Source: Rhea pennata (Eukaryota; Chordata; Aves; Rheiformes; Rheidae). Taken from it: a stretch of DNA of 64,000 nt. A model generated the notes under the pieces. The model was not told the DNA's origin and made no database searches. It worked only from the letters and a program-made list of their open reading frames with translations. The stretch's first letter is position 1; every line of letters begins with the position of its first letter. Location of the stretch: assembly GCF_028389875.1 (NCBI RefSeq), contig NC_084670.1, forward strand, positions 11,193,383 through 11,257,382, written 5' to 3'. Shown here in pieces: positions 12,901 to 24,000 of the stretch. The translations under genes and the position numbers were made by a program.

Positions 12901-15021
12901 AACAAAACAAATTAATCCAAGAATCTCAGGAAGTATCACCCTCAAAACGATCAATACCAGCAAAGAATGGGCAAGTGACAAACCCCATTATTTTCAGATC
13001 AAACTACATCAGAACCATACACTGCAAAATAAAACATCAAGTTCTTTTTTCTCCCCAAACCACTAACAATTATTACAAAGCTGTCTAAACTGCACACCAG
13101 CTACAGTATTTTCAAATACCTGAGTTTACAAACTCCTCAGTTGTATTATAAAAGCAATAGTCTATCCAAGGTAGGAAACTAAGTCTTCCTTGTCTAACCA
13201 AATCAATGCTGTCAAGCCAGAGTCCAAGCCCTACAAGAACATACAAAGCATTTTATTACTTACAATAAACTAGCAGCTTCCTGGAATGCGTTGACAGCAG
13301 CTGGAATATTCCCCATTACCAAGTGTTTCTGTCCTAAACCCAACAGTTTCTTGGATTCTCCATCCACACTGGAAAAAACAGAATACAGGATTCCATTAGC
13401 TTCCACTCAATGAGAAGAGTTTGTATCCAGTCCCCAAAGCCTAGTCAGCTCCATGTAGGAGAGCGAGTCACGTGCATCCCTCTTGTTGACATTACTAGTG
13501 GTTTTTTTTGTTTGTTTGTTTGTTTTTTTTTAATCTGGACCAACTTTTAGTTCTGATGCCCAAGCACAGGCAGGTCAATTGTAACCAACTGCCGCAAGAA
13601 GCAGGTGACTGAGCCGGATGCGACAGAGCGCTTCAGTCCCGCGTGCTTTAAGAGCGGCACCCCAGCCCAGCAGCGAAGGCTGCACGGCGTTTCTTCAGGC
13701 TCTGACACCCGCCGAACACAGTAAAGCCAAGTTACGGTTTTCCGTAGCACAGCATGATGCAGCTGAGAAAAAGGACGCGTTTGAGTCCAAGTTTCAGGAC
13801 TTTCAGTTCCATTTTTGTGTGTTTAATAATCCCTGAGAGGTTTTGTTACGCTTGTAAGAGCCTGCTGGTGAACCCGCCCTCAGCAGGCACGACGCCCGAG
13901 CGATGGGCCACGGCCTCCTTCGAACGCGACTAGCGGATGGCAGCTCCGAAGCCGACCCCCCCGCCCCGGACGCGGCTGCTTCAGCGCTGCCAGCTCGCAG
14001 CTCCCCGTTACCTGTCCGTTTGGTCCGCGGAGGTGGAAGGCGCGGCCTGTTCCTCTTCCATCCTGCAAGGGCAGGAGCGGACGCGCGGTCAGAGGGACGC
14101 TCGAGCCGGCCAGGGGCCGCCGCCGCCGCCGGCTTCCAGGCGCCCCCCGCCCGGGGCTTTGCTCGCGCTCCCTCGGCCTTCAAGGCGGGCGGAACCTCCG
14201 GGGAGGGCAGAGCCGCCCGCGCTGCGGGAGCCGGGGCGAAGACCCCGCCGCCCCCCGTCACCTGCCGGCGCCTTGCGGCGGGGGACGAGGCGCGCGGCAG
14301 CCCCGCGGCGGACACGGGCGGGCTCCGCGTCCCCAGGGCGGACAGGCCCTCGCGGAGCCGCCGCGACGCGGGAGGCTCCTCCACGCGCGACCCCAGCCCC
14401 TCCCCCCCCCGCACCGCGCGAGGCGGGACAAAGGCCGCGCGCGCAGGCAGCCCGCGCCCCCCCCCCTTCGCGCAAACAATGGGCTCTTTCCCGCCTTTCC
14501 CCGCAGGCCCCGCCCCCCCGCCTTTGGCGCCAAACACCAGCGGCGGCTCCTCACAGGCTAGCGGCTCGCCGTCACGTGACGCGCAGCAGGACACCCCTCC
14601 CCCCCTCCCCGTCCCAACTCGCGGGCAGGCTTCGCGGCTTCGGCTGCCCTCAACAAAGATGGCAGCAGCCCCCGCGGGGGTCACGTGGTTCTCCGCGCGA
14701 GCCGAGCGGGCCCAGCTGGCGCTCGAGGAGCGGGGCGGCACGTACCACCGCGCGGGGGGGGAGGAAGGGGGGAGCACACGAGCCCAATCAGAGCCCCCAG
14801 GCTGGCGCCTGGGGCCCCCTCACGAACGAGCCCCCCCTCCCGCCTCCGCCTCTTTCTTCCCTCCCCCGCCGCAGAGCCCCGCGCAGCGCGAAAGCGGCCC
14901 CCTCCCGCTGCCGCCTCCTTCCTCTCCGGACACGCTCACGCCGCGACCGGACCCGGCCCTACCTAGCTCGGGAGGCCGACGCGGGCTCAAGGCAGGGCGG
15001 GGCGGCGGCCGGAGACTGCAT
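3939..15021 (-). CDS. NASP: Nuclear autoantigenic sperm protein, histone H3-H4 chaperone
   Basis: Thirteen coding exons on -: 15021-14963, 14062-14012, 13368-13264, 12747-12667, 12092-11995, 11262-10366, 8514-8432, 7608-7523, 7394-7321, 6303-6115, 5850-5684, 5314-5261, 4082-3939. All phases agree and the sum is 2088 nt (695 residues). NASP binds H3 and H3-H4 and buffers their supply in the nucleus. TPR-type helices lie in exons 3-4 ([40 protein letters not shown]) and in exons 8-10 ([47 protein letters not shown]). The 897-nt exon encodes 299 Glu-rich residues that interrupt a TPR, as in the long (testis) isoform. A coiled segment ([18 protein letters not shown]) and a basic/acidic tail follow. 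The exon-1 ATG is in frame with a second ATG at 14061 that has a stronger context. Human NASP is 788 residues; the shortening is mostly in the acidic exon and the tail. Confidence 0.95.
4083..5260 (-). other. NASP: Last NASP intron, nothing coding seen
   Basis: This is the gap between the 54-nt exon and the terminal exon. I looked on - for a counterpart of the human exon between SVSM and RKKRKPEEE and saw none. It holds ordinary AT-rich sequence. Confidence 0.5.
8515..10365 (-). other. NASP: NASP intron after the long acidic exon
   Basis: 1851 bp of AT-rich sequence without a plausible exon on either strand. It separates the 897-nt cassette exon from the exon beginning ETEESEEED. Only short A-runs were noticed. 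Confidence 0.5.
12619..12638. repeat. Perfect 20-bp palindrome in a NASP intron
   Basis: Each half is the reverse complement of the other, TGTCTATCCA then TGGATAGACA, with no spacer. It lies just upstream of + position 12667, which is the 3' edge of NASP exon 4, so it is inside the following intron. No known site was recognised. Confidence 0.8.
13501..13532. repeat. T-rich tract with GTTT repeats
   Basis: A run of T interrupted by GTTTGTTTGTTT in NASP intron 2. Read on - it is an A-rich stretch resembling a degraded poly(A) tail, but no attached element was recognised. Confidence 0.6.
14523..14534. promoter_or_regulatory. Palindromic E2F-type site in NASP intron 1
   Basis: TTTGGCGCCAAA is a perfect 12-bp palindrome containing the TTTSGCGC E2F/DP core on both strands. 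It lies about 430 bp downstream of NASP exon 1. NASP supplies histones in S phase, so E2F control is reasonable, but binding is inferred. Confidence 0.55.
14571..14580. promoter_or_regulatory. Palindromic E-box GTCACGTGAC
   Basis: An exact match to the 10-bp palindrome bound by USF/MiT-TFE-type bHLH-zip factors. It lies 37 bp from the E2F-type palindrome. A second CACGTG is at 14682-14687, next to an AAGATGGC YY1-type core at about 14656-14663. Confidence 0.5.
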
Positions 15022-15082
15022 AGAAGCGGCCGGAGACAGGGGCGGCGGCGGCAGAGTGCAGACCCCTGCCCCTCGGGCCGGC

Positions 15083-15088
15083 TATATA
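15083..15088 (-). promoter_or_regulatory. NASP: TATA-like element upstream of NASP
   Basis: TATATA reads the same on -, 62 bp upstream of the exon-1 ATG (15021). Transcription would be expected to start near 15055, leaving a 5' UTR of about 35 nt. Inferred from position only. Confidence 0.45.
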
Positions 15089-15140
15089 CCCCCGAGGACA
15101 CGCCCCGGCCCGCCTGGCGGCGCGCGCGCGCCGCCGCGGC

Positions 15141-15375
15141 ACTACGGCTCCCAGGGTGCCTCGCGCCCGCCGGCCGCGGGCCGCGCCGGGAGCCGCCGCG
15201 CAGGGCACGCCGGGAAGCGCAGTGCCAGCGGGCGGCGGCGGCGGCGGGGCCGCGCGGCCAGGTGGGGAAACGTAGCGCGCGATGCGGCGGAGGGGGCGCG
15301 TCCCGCGGGCGGGGCGCGCAGGGGGGCGGGGCTCCGCTGGGAGGCGGCCGCGCGGCACGCTGGGAGATGTAGTGC
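15141..15375. promoter_or_regulatory. Cluster of ZNF143/GFY-like motifs upstream of NASP
   Basis: Three copies resemble ACTACAATTCCCAGCATGC: 15141-15160 on + (ACTACGGCTCCCAGGGTGCC), 15204-15226 on - (less exact) and 15355-15375 on - (ACTACATCTCCCAGCGTGC on that strand). A weaker copy lies near 15262-15282 on -. They sit 60-300 bp upstream of the predicted NASP start. ZNF143 sites of this type are known from housekeeping promoters, often divergent ones. Confidence 0.55.
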
Positions 15376-15579
15376 GCGCGGGGTGGGGGTGGGGCGGCCC
15401 CGCTGGACCGAGGGGGCGAAGAGAACCGAGGGGACAGGCTCGCCCGCGGGCACAGGCCCCGGCGTCGCCCCCGCCCGGCGCTGGGACCGCTGACTGGGCC
15501 GGACCGCAGCGCCCCTCGCTGCCTCCCCCCGCCGTGAGGTGCCCGAGGGGCTGGGGAAGGGAATGCGCCAACCGGGAAC

Positions 15580-17960
15580 CCTCTGCTCGAAGGTCTCTCC
15601 CTCATGCTCCTCTCCCCTGTATTTCGGGAGGCGCCAGCACCCTTGGCACGGCGGCAGCACCGACGCGCTTGCGAAATCAGCTGAAGGCGAGAGCAGTTAA
15701 CGGGCTCCCACGAAGCCCAGGCGGGCGCTTTGCTGCTTCTTCCAGCGCACATGCACCGCAGCAGACAACGCAGACATGGCTGCGGCAGCTGTGACAGCAG
15801 AGACCTCCAGAAAACTTGCACAGCAGCAGCACACGCATTGGTGGAGACCTGGAAGCTCATTTCCCCCCCGTGCGATTTCAAAATAAGAGTTCAGCAGCTT
15901 CAGCTGTGCTATGTTCCTCTGCAGCAACAGAGATGAGGGTTTAAGCTGAGGATTACCAGCTTTTCCTTGGGACTTCTCTCCGCCTCCTTACTTATATCCT
16001 CTTGCTTAGAGAAGTAACTAGAAAAAGTTAATTGGGCTCTTGACATTAGAGGAAGGGGAAAAAAGTCTCAAAGTCATACACTGAATACAGTATTTATTTA
16101 AAGCGTGCAAACATACAAGTGGAAACACAAGTGACAAAAGCCATTTTTCTCGACAGGATGACTGCTGCTAGCATTCCACATAGCATCTTCAAAGTAAAAT
16201 TGCTTGCTTACTGATTTAAAGCAAGAACCATATTCAAAAGTCATCCACATTTGATCAGAATAATGAACAACCAACACTGATTTTATTTCCCTTAGAAAAA
16301 ACATCCAGTCTAGTAAAGAATCCCAACTGAATTGTAATAGTTTTCTGCACTCAAGTAAGTTCAGCAGTAGACTGCACTGATGAACTTTATTGAGGGACAG
16401 ATAAATTCTTTATCAATTTTGTAATCTTTAAATAAAGAGATTTGGTTTAGTTCAGCTGCATGCTGTGCAGCTCATGGCAGAAAACACTTGAGGAGACATT
16501 GGCCTGCATTATGCTTGAGATGAATATACAGTTTTAATATAGGCCTACTACAAATGAAATGAAGTTAGCAAAACTAAAATAACACATATTTAAGTTTTTG
16601 AACTACTTGAATACAAAGGGTTGTTACTACGGGGAAAAAAAAGGTACTCTTTATTTCACTTACATTTAGTTAAGCTTTCTTTATCCAGCAGTTAACCAGA
16701 ACTCTTGCCTATGACATTCTCCAAATGGCATCAATGGCTCTGAAAGAATTCCTTTTTTTATTATTCTGATAAGCTGTTAGAAACTGTGCCTTTTAATTTC
16801 TGCATCAAGGCAAATAACCATTAATCCTATTTTACAGGTAGAGAAAGTCAAAAAGTTAAACATTGGTAAGGCCACAAAGAACTATCAGAATGCAGTTAGG
16901 TATTAACACCTTATGCCCTTTTATACTCAGATGGCTGGACAAATCATTAATAAGAGATTAAAACAATATGTTGTTAATGCTAGAGGTCCAGTAGTGCTCA
17001 ATGGTATATCAGCACTCAGTAAATTAGTCCCTGCCTCAGAGTAACACAGAGACATGGTAAGCTGGAAAACAGAGGTATGGAAAAGGCAAACGACTCGTCC
17101 AGTGTCACCAGCAGATCAGTGGTGAAATGTAGGACAGGACCAGCTCGCCCAAGTCCCAGCTCGGACAGTAGTTTAAAAGGAGGCATTAAAATAGAATGGG
17201 CCTTCTAACACGTCTGCTCGTACTGTATACTCAGGAACTAATTCTGTGATCTTCCAAAACTCAAACTGGACATCTTTGGTAAAGACACACTGGACAACAT
17301 TATGGGTAAGGCAGGAGGGATTTCTCTAAGACTTGCTAACAAAGTTATTGATGCTTTGGGGATGGGACTATTGCTTGAGCTAAACAATCCATGGGACAAG
17401 CAACAAGATTGCACTGAAGGCCTGCTCCAGGATATGCATTTATTTCCCTCAAATCAACATGAAACTTAAGATCTCTGTTTTCTTTCTTTTAAGTCTCACA
17501 AGTACTCTAAAGGGAACAAAATGCACTGGATGTGGCTGGTTATTTGGGCTGTAAGGAATGCTTTACGCACACAGTGCAACCATAGCACTTTCACTTTGTT
17601 CCCCATATAAAAACATTAATAAAGATAATCGAAGTCAATAACTGAGCAGTTTAATCAGAACATGCTTTCATGCTACTGCATTCTCCATTCCCCTCTTTTT
17701 TTCCCGCCCTCTCATGGTAATAATTAAAGAATTCAAAACCATTTTATAAGCAGTAAATCCCAACTATTGCCCTAGCCCAATTACAAAGTGTCTGGAGCTT
17801 GATTTGGACTCCTCCAATCTTTATCTAATCCACAACACATTCAGTGCTTCCAGGAGCAAGCTTGCAGTCATTGTAATAAATCCCACAAACTCTGACATGG
17901 AAGCTCTAATATCTCCAGAAAGGAGGTCAATTAAAAGCAGTATATAAGTAAACCTTCTCA
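15580..17960. other. Intergenic region between NASP promoter and AKR1A1 3' end
   Basis: About 2.4 kb of AT-rich sequence separating two genes on the same strand. Apart from SINE-like relics, I see no exon. Short frames at 15697-15927 and 16098-16304 have no splice context or recognisable product. Confidence 0.5.
17050..17165 (+). repeat. CORE-SINE (MIR-like) relic
   Basis: The order of short blocks follows a MIR-type core: an ACAGAGGTATGGAAAAG block, then ACTCGTCCAGTGTCACCAGCAG, GATCAGTGGTG and a CCCAAGTCCCAG end. These parallel the family's gaaactgaggca, acttgcccaaggtcacacag, gtcagtggcagag and cccaggtc segments. Divergence is high. A fainter trace is at 16832-16905. Subfamily is not assignable by eye. 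Confidence 0.4.
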
Positions 17961-17984
17961 GGCCTCCTGCTCAGAGAGGAAGAC

Positions 17985-17990
17985 TTTATT
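17985..17990 (-). terminator. AKR1A1: AKR1A1 polyadenylation signal
   Basis: TTTATT on + reads AATAAA on -, 90 bp past the stop at 18080-18082. This gives a short 3' UTR of about 115 nt. Other signals lie further away at about 16091 and 16388, so a longer form is possible. Confidence 0.6.
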
Positions 17991-18079
17991 TGGACAGGAT
18001 TTTTGATAAATCGTGGCAACAATTACTTGTGGAAGAGCATGCAAGGAATATGTTATTCTAACACCTTATTTTCTAGTAG

Positions 18080-21000
18080 TTAATAGGGGTCATTGAAGGG
18101 GTAATGGGGGTGTCCAGCATCTCTTGCTACCAGCTTTCCATTTATCTGTGAAGCAAACAGACAAGCTCAAGTCAGAAAACGTTTTTTTTTATCTTACTCT
18201 TAGTTACAAATCTAAACCATGCAGCGTTTGAAATTCTTCCTATCCCAAACATGTGCAAGCATCTTTTTCTTTTAGTTTAGCAAGAGCTGTTCCCTCTACT
18301 CCAAGTGCTGTTAGCACTTCTTGAAAGAGAAACACAAACCAAAAAATTTCTGTAGCCTCAAGGAAAAGTCTTTCTTCCAGCTGCTAAGTCTTGAAAAATT
18401 GGATTAAGAAGTAAAACCTTTTGCCTTTTAGCACTATTGAATAAGTGTTGTAACATGCACACTTCAAAACACTTTATAAAAATCAGAATTTTGTCTATTT
18501 TTCCAAGACAGGGAGTAGCTGGGATGTAATTTTACAGAGGGACATGATGAAACAAATTGAATAGCTTGCTCAAGGTCACACACTGAAGCACTAATAGTGT
18601 CACTGAACTCTTTCACAGCACTTTCCATTTGTGAGTTTAAGAATATTTCCAAGGCAGAGCAGTTTCTCCAGCTGTGAAATGGGAGTGCTGAAATTAATGT
18701 TCACGAATAAGGAAACAGAGGCTCAGGCTGTCCCAAAAGCAGACCCAGCCATACAAAAGTCCCAGTTCCTACACCCCACTCAGATACACGGGCTGCAATC
18801 CTAGATGCATTCCATCTGTTGCAACACTCCCACTCACTGAGGAGCTGGGGTAAAACCTTACCCTAATCTGTAAGTTAGAAGGACTTTAAGTGGGGTATTA
18901 GTGAAGAAATACACCTCCTTAGAGTGACAGGCTGGCATCATTCAGTTAAAATTTCTAGTAAATGACTAATTATTGAATATAAACGATGTTAGAGATATCA
19001 TTGATGATCTATAAATATTAAAGGTTATTCAAAATGTTACGGAGGTGTGGGAGAGTAGGGCAGAGGAAAATTACAGGGCCTTTTAAACCAACTACCCACT
19101 ACTGAGTCCCTTTAATTGGCTTTCAGTATCAATTCTGCATTTGAAAGCAACAACTGGAATTCCTAGTAATGAATTGTTTACGTGAGGACTACTGTAGTAT
19201 GAAATCAGTCACTTGGGGGCACTACAGAGCAGAAAATGAAGACATTAAAGTCTAATATTTACCAACACTCAGACTAAAATAAAACTATCAACTGACGACC
19301 ATCAGTAAAACTCCGTGGACAAAATGGTCACAGTGTCTTCATGTTTCCTCATACTCCACTGAAAGACAGCAACTTCCTCATATTGCTGGAATTTCTATCC
19401 ATATTTTTTGCCCATTTCTTCCCCATATTTCACTATATAGAATAGCTCTTCAAGTAAATATTCCTGTTAGCAGCATGCCAAAACAGTAGCTGCCCCAGGA
19501 ACTGGAGGGAAGGCAGTGAAGGGGAAAATCCACCAATGAACACACTATAGATCAACAGTAGCTAACTATCAAAAACAGACAGATAATTATGTGCACAAGA
19601 ACATTGTCACTCCTCCTCTCTTGCTTTCTGGTCATTCACGTTTCCTTTAAATACATTCTTTGGCCTGCTATGTGTTTCCAGAAGTTTGGGTTTCAGGCTG
19701 GTACCAAGTACGGCTGAACAGTTTTCAATCTCTATCCCAATGATGATCTTTTCAAATATCCAGCAACGTTATTCAAATGCCTACATGCAAATGTAACTAC
19801 AGACTTTAAATAATAATAATAATAATAAACAATATGGAGGAAAACGGCACATCTGAAAGACCTTGTGGTTATGTATCAATGCAGTAAAGCAAGGAAAAAC
19901 CATGTCTTGTCAGTTATAACAGGAGCTCTGATGTCACTGCCGTAGCACACTGAAATCCAGACGCTATAAATTAGATTCATAGAGGAGATAGGCATAAAAG
20001 GTTAGACAGAAATTTTAGTTTTAATTCAGAGATGATGAAAATTCTCTCTGATAAGCCCAGAGGGGCAGGCAGAAGACAAAATGTTCCACTAGAGATCTTA
20101 CAGCTACAGAGTCGCATTTTAATTCTCCTCATCTTGCTTTTTCCTGTCCTGTTATGTGACAATGTGGCAGTATCTTTGAAGCCCAGCTGGATCACATTCA
20201 CTCTTTTTCTCTTTGGATGGACCAGCACTTTGAACTATATTTCATCTCTTCTTTGTGAATCATTGTGATCTGATAATGTCTCCCAGGAAACAAAAGCACA
20301 TGAATTATCCCTGGCTAGTCCAAGCCCAACCTGCATTTGAAATGTATTTTGCAGCTTCATTTACAAAACAACGTTGTTGGCAGCATGACTAGCAAAATAC
20401 TTGAAAGAACCATACTGTCAACAACAGATGTGCTTGTCACCACTGCATTCACCCATGTGCGCAGCAAAGCTGGCAGTGTGGCATACGGACTCCCAATCCA
20501 TAAGCACAAAAAATTTTGGTTGCAGGGATGGTGGGGCGAGAGGGGTATCTATACAAACGCACACGTATTCAAGCAATCCTACCGTTCAAATCATGACCCT
20601 GAAGCCACAGTGTGATAAACAGTGAAAGCTGTAACAAATATCTACCCTTGATTCAAGACAACAGTTCAATATACTTAAAACTTCTCTTTTCAAATTTGTA
20701 GTCCACTTCTTAATATGCTCTTAAGCAGTCAAAAAACTCAGTGATAAATTCTGGAGAAATGCCTTCCCCAAAGAACTCCTAGAGCCAGCAACCACTGACT
20801 ATCCAAGAAGAATTAACAGGAAGGCAGACATACTGCTTGAGAGCAAAGGGCGTGATTTACAGCTTCTAAATTTGTGCAAAGGCCTACTGTATCTATGCAG
20901 TGTACTGTATCATAGCAAAGGGATAAATCATCAATATTTATTACAGTTGCCTTTTTTTTTTAACCCAGTGGCCCATCAGGGAGTGGCAATAGCTGTATTT

Positions 21001-24000
21001 CGTATGGACAGAAGCAGGACAATACATGCGTAAGAAATGATGAACACAACTATAAAGACAGGAAATAAGAAAGAATTGAAGTTTTCTGCAATGAGGGAAA
21101 AAAGGAAATAGATTGTTTCTTTAATATAACAGAAGAAAAAACAAAGAGAGACTGTAAAAAGGCATGGGTGTGTCTAATAAAACTGTGTGTAATAGCATAT
21201 GAAGTAAAGTTTCATGTGATAAAGGAAACAGTGATGATGCTAATGGATGCTGCTGCTAAAGGATCCAGAAAGAAGAATAACACAGCCAAAGCCAAACACC
21301 TTATTTTGGAGGAAGATTGTTACAAGAATGGTGGAACAGGTACATCCAGTGGAAGGGACAAATTCCCTCTTGCATGGCTTTTGTGATGGAGGTGGAAAAC
21401 TAATTGCACACAGAGTCTTCACTAAATTTATGGGTTATAGACAAAGCAGATGGGGACCAGTGGAACAAGGAGTACTTTTGGAGGAATGGCATAGGCCTTG
21501 GAGTACTTGTATTTTGAGAAAAACATCAGCAGCAGTTTTGAGAGATCTGAAGCAAGAAGGGATTCTGGTTAAAGATTCATGGAAAGTTCAGCAATGAGGA
21601 TTTAAAAAAAAATCATCAATGGCAGAAATAAAGAGGAAAATGGGTACAGAAAAGCATAGCTTTTTGGAAAAAAAAAAGATATTTTGAACAATTCTTCCAG
21701 CTTAGACACCCTAAAAAGATGTAGCACTCTTACTTATAAGTAGTTCTGACAGGAGAGAGCAAAGGGGGGGGGGAAATGCAGAAACTCCAAGTTGTGACCA
21801 AGTGAACATAATCAAAACTATTAGAAACACAAGAGAAGTTTACCGTAACCATTGGCACAATGTAACGCCAATTTTTATTCAGGCTCCCAATGTGGCTCAT
21901 CTCCTCTTCTGTGAGACTGAAATCAAACACCTATGGGTGAGGGGGAAAAAAAAGTCTTCATTCAATAATCATGTGTTTTTCATATTTAATTCCTGCTGAA
22001 TTTTGCTTCTTGGTTTTGTTTACTTTGTAAGTCACAATCATCTCCTTGTGTCCTGAATTTCTCCATGGATCCATAGGCAGCAGGACTAACTCAAATGCAG
22101 AAAAGTTCCAGTTCTCAGTAAACCATGACAGAATGAAAACAGCAGCAGTGACTTGAGATATTGTGACTATTTGAGCATTTAATTTCAAATAACAGCGCAA
22201 TGACACATTGTAAGTGTTGCAAACACAGACTCACAAAAGAGACTGGAATTATTAAGTCATTTACATAATAATTCTTCTAGAGTTTCAAAAATAAATCCTC
22301 AATGCTGTATCAGAGTTTCTAGATCCTAGCATTAAAATCCAAATAAAAGTAAATTAAACATGATGCTACTCGTTATAGTATTTCACAAGTCTTCAGAAGC
22401 TGCAACTTTGATATGCTCTTGCTTCAAATAGAGAGAATTACCATACAGCTCTGATAAATTGAAGTTATGTATCTATCTAAAAATCTTGGCTTCAGGCAAA
22501 GTTTCATCTTTTGTTTATAAATATGCAGTTGTAGTTTAATCCATTTTATAACAAATACTGAACAAAGGCTTAAAGCTTGACGTCTGCATTCACTTGCCAA
22601 TTCTAAACCTGCATAGCACTCTTCCACAAAGGTAGTAATCAGTGGGACTGCTTCTCCAAGTAAGTGCTGCCTATTGAAATCAATCTGTTCCTATGTAAAT
22701 CTAAGGCTAGAGTAAATAATTGCACTGCATTTATTGGCATTTTTCAAAATTTTTAGCAGCATACTACATGGTAGAATTTGGTTTAATGGGAGTAACAGCT
22801 GCACAAACAAATCCTATCTTAAAAACATATATGTAACCATCCAAACTGTATGATTAAGGGCTTAATAAAGATCACAAGAGATGATTCAGAGTTGTCCCTT
22901 CAAATTGCTGTCAGTCAGAGTTTTCAAGTAATTGCTGAAGTAAAGTGAATTAATTTCAGAACAGAAGTGAATCACACTAATCCTCTACCTTCAGCATCAT
23001 TAGAATGGCAGTTTGCTGCAGAAAACCACCAGTCCTCAGTTACAGAAATGTTATTTGTAAATAAGAACCACTGAACAAGGAAGTCTTTAATAACATTCAA
23101 TAAATTTTTAAACTCAGAAATATCAGTAAATACTGTCTTTTGTAATTGATAAAGAATTTTCACTTAGACTTCTGACAACAAAAGACTGTGCATGTGCACA
23201 TGCACACACACACGTGCTTATTTGCTTGGGACTTGACATGTTTGTTTACCAAATATCTTTACCCTCCCTTCTGAGTGCGTGCACTTAGGAACAAGCACGG
23301 GCCAAGTGCCTCAGTTCTTTATGCAAGTGATAAGACGCTATATTATTCATACAAAAGAGCGCTGCTGAATCTGCTGTCCTCCAACTAAATTGCTGCCTTA
23401 TAGTGAAGGGAATCAGGTTGCTTACCTGGAGATTCTGCAGAATGCGAGCAGGGGTGACACTCTTGGGAATGGCAACAACTTTACGCTGCACTTGCCACCT
23501 GTTAAGAGGAGACACAGACTTTCTGTGCACGCAGCCCAAGAACCCAGACATTTGTTTCAGTAGAACAGATATCTGTGACAGCAGAGAAACCATTCATGTT
23601 TTTATATGCAGTAAAAATATCCAGAAGAGGGCTCACATAGCAATAGGCATTATATTAGAACCTAGTATCACCACGCTCAAGCAAAACAGTGGTCAGTGGA
23701 TTAATTTATGAGCAAGTCAGTCTCAGGTGTTTTAAGCCAGAAGACCAAGAAATAGTCAGAAAAATGGACTTAAGCATTTTATTACGTTCTAGTGTGACAA
23801 CTGCTGAGAGACTAGAAGAAAACCCAAATTCCTCAAGTGCCCATCTAGTGGCTTAAGCACAGTCTTAAACATGTTCCACTATCAGTGTATCTTGCTGCTG
23901 CCCTAGGTTGTATTAGTGATACTGACAGACACAAAACTAGGCAGAAAATGAAGACAGAGATCCAATTCTACTTTAGAAGATGCTGATCACTTTCTGGATA

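Larger units (their letters stand above)
13850..15560. promoter_or_regulatory. NASP: CpG island over the NASP 5' end
   Basis: A dense CpG region spans NASP exon 2, the whole first intron, exon 1 and about 500 bp upstream. Core promoter and factor-type motifs in it are listed separately. Long open frames on + (13903-15372 and 13937-15493) are by-products of GC content. Confidence 0.75.
18146..21843 (-). other. AKR1A1: Last AKR1A1 intron (3.7 kb)
   Basis: AT-rich intron between the exon ending RYIVPMVT and the final exon. It contains a SINE-like trace at 18520-18600 and a TAA microsatellite at 19810-19828. The longest frame, 21247-21597 on +, shows no recognised domain. Confidence 0.5.

Noticed and set aside
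13903-15493. Open frames of 489 and 518 codons on + opposite the NASP 5' end
   Set aside because: They lie in a CpG island, are dominated by Pro, Arg, Ala and Gly, overlap each other in different frames, and resemble no known protein.
21247-21597. 116-codon frame on + in the last AKR1A1 intron
   Set aside because: No recognisable domain, no nearby promoter or polyadenylation signal, and the surrounding sequence is ordinary intron.
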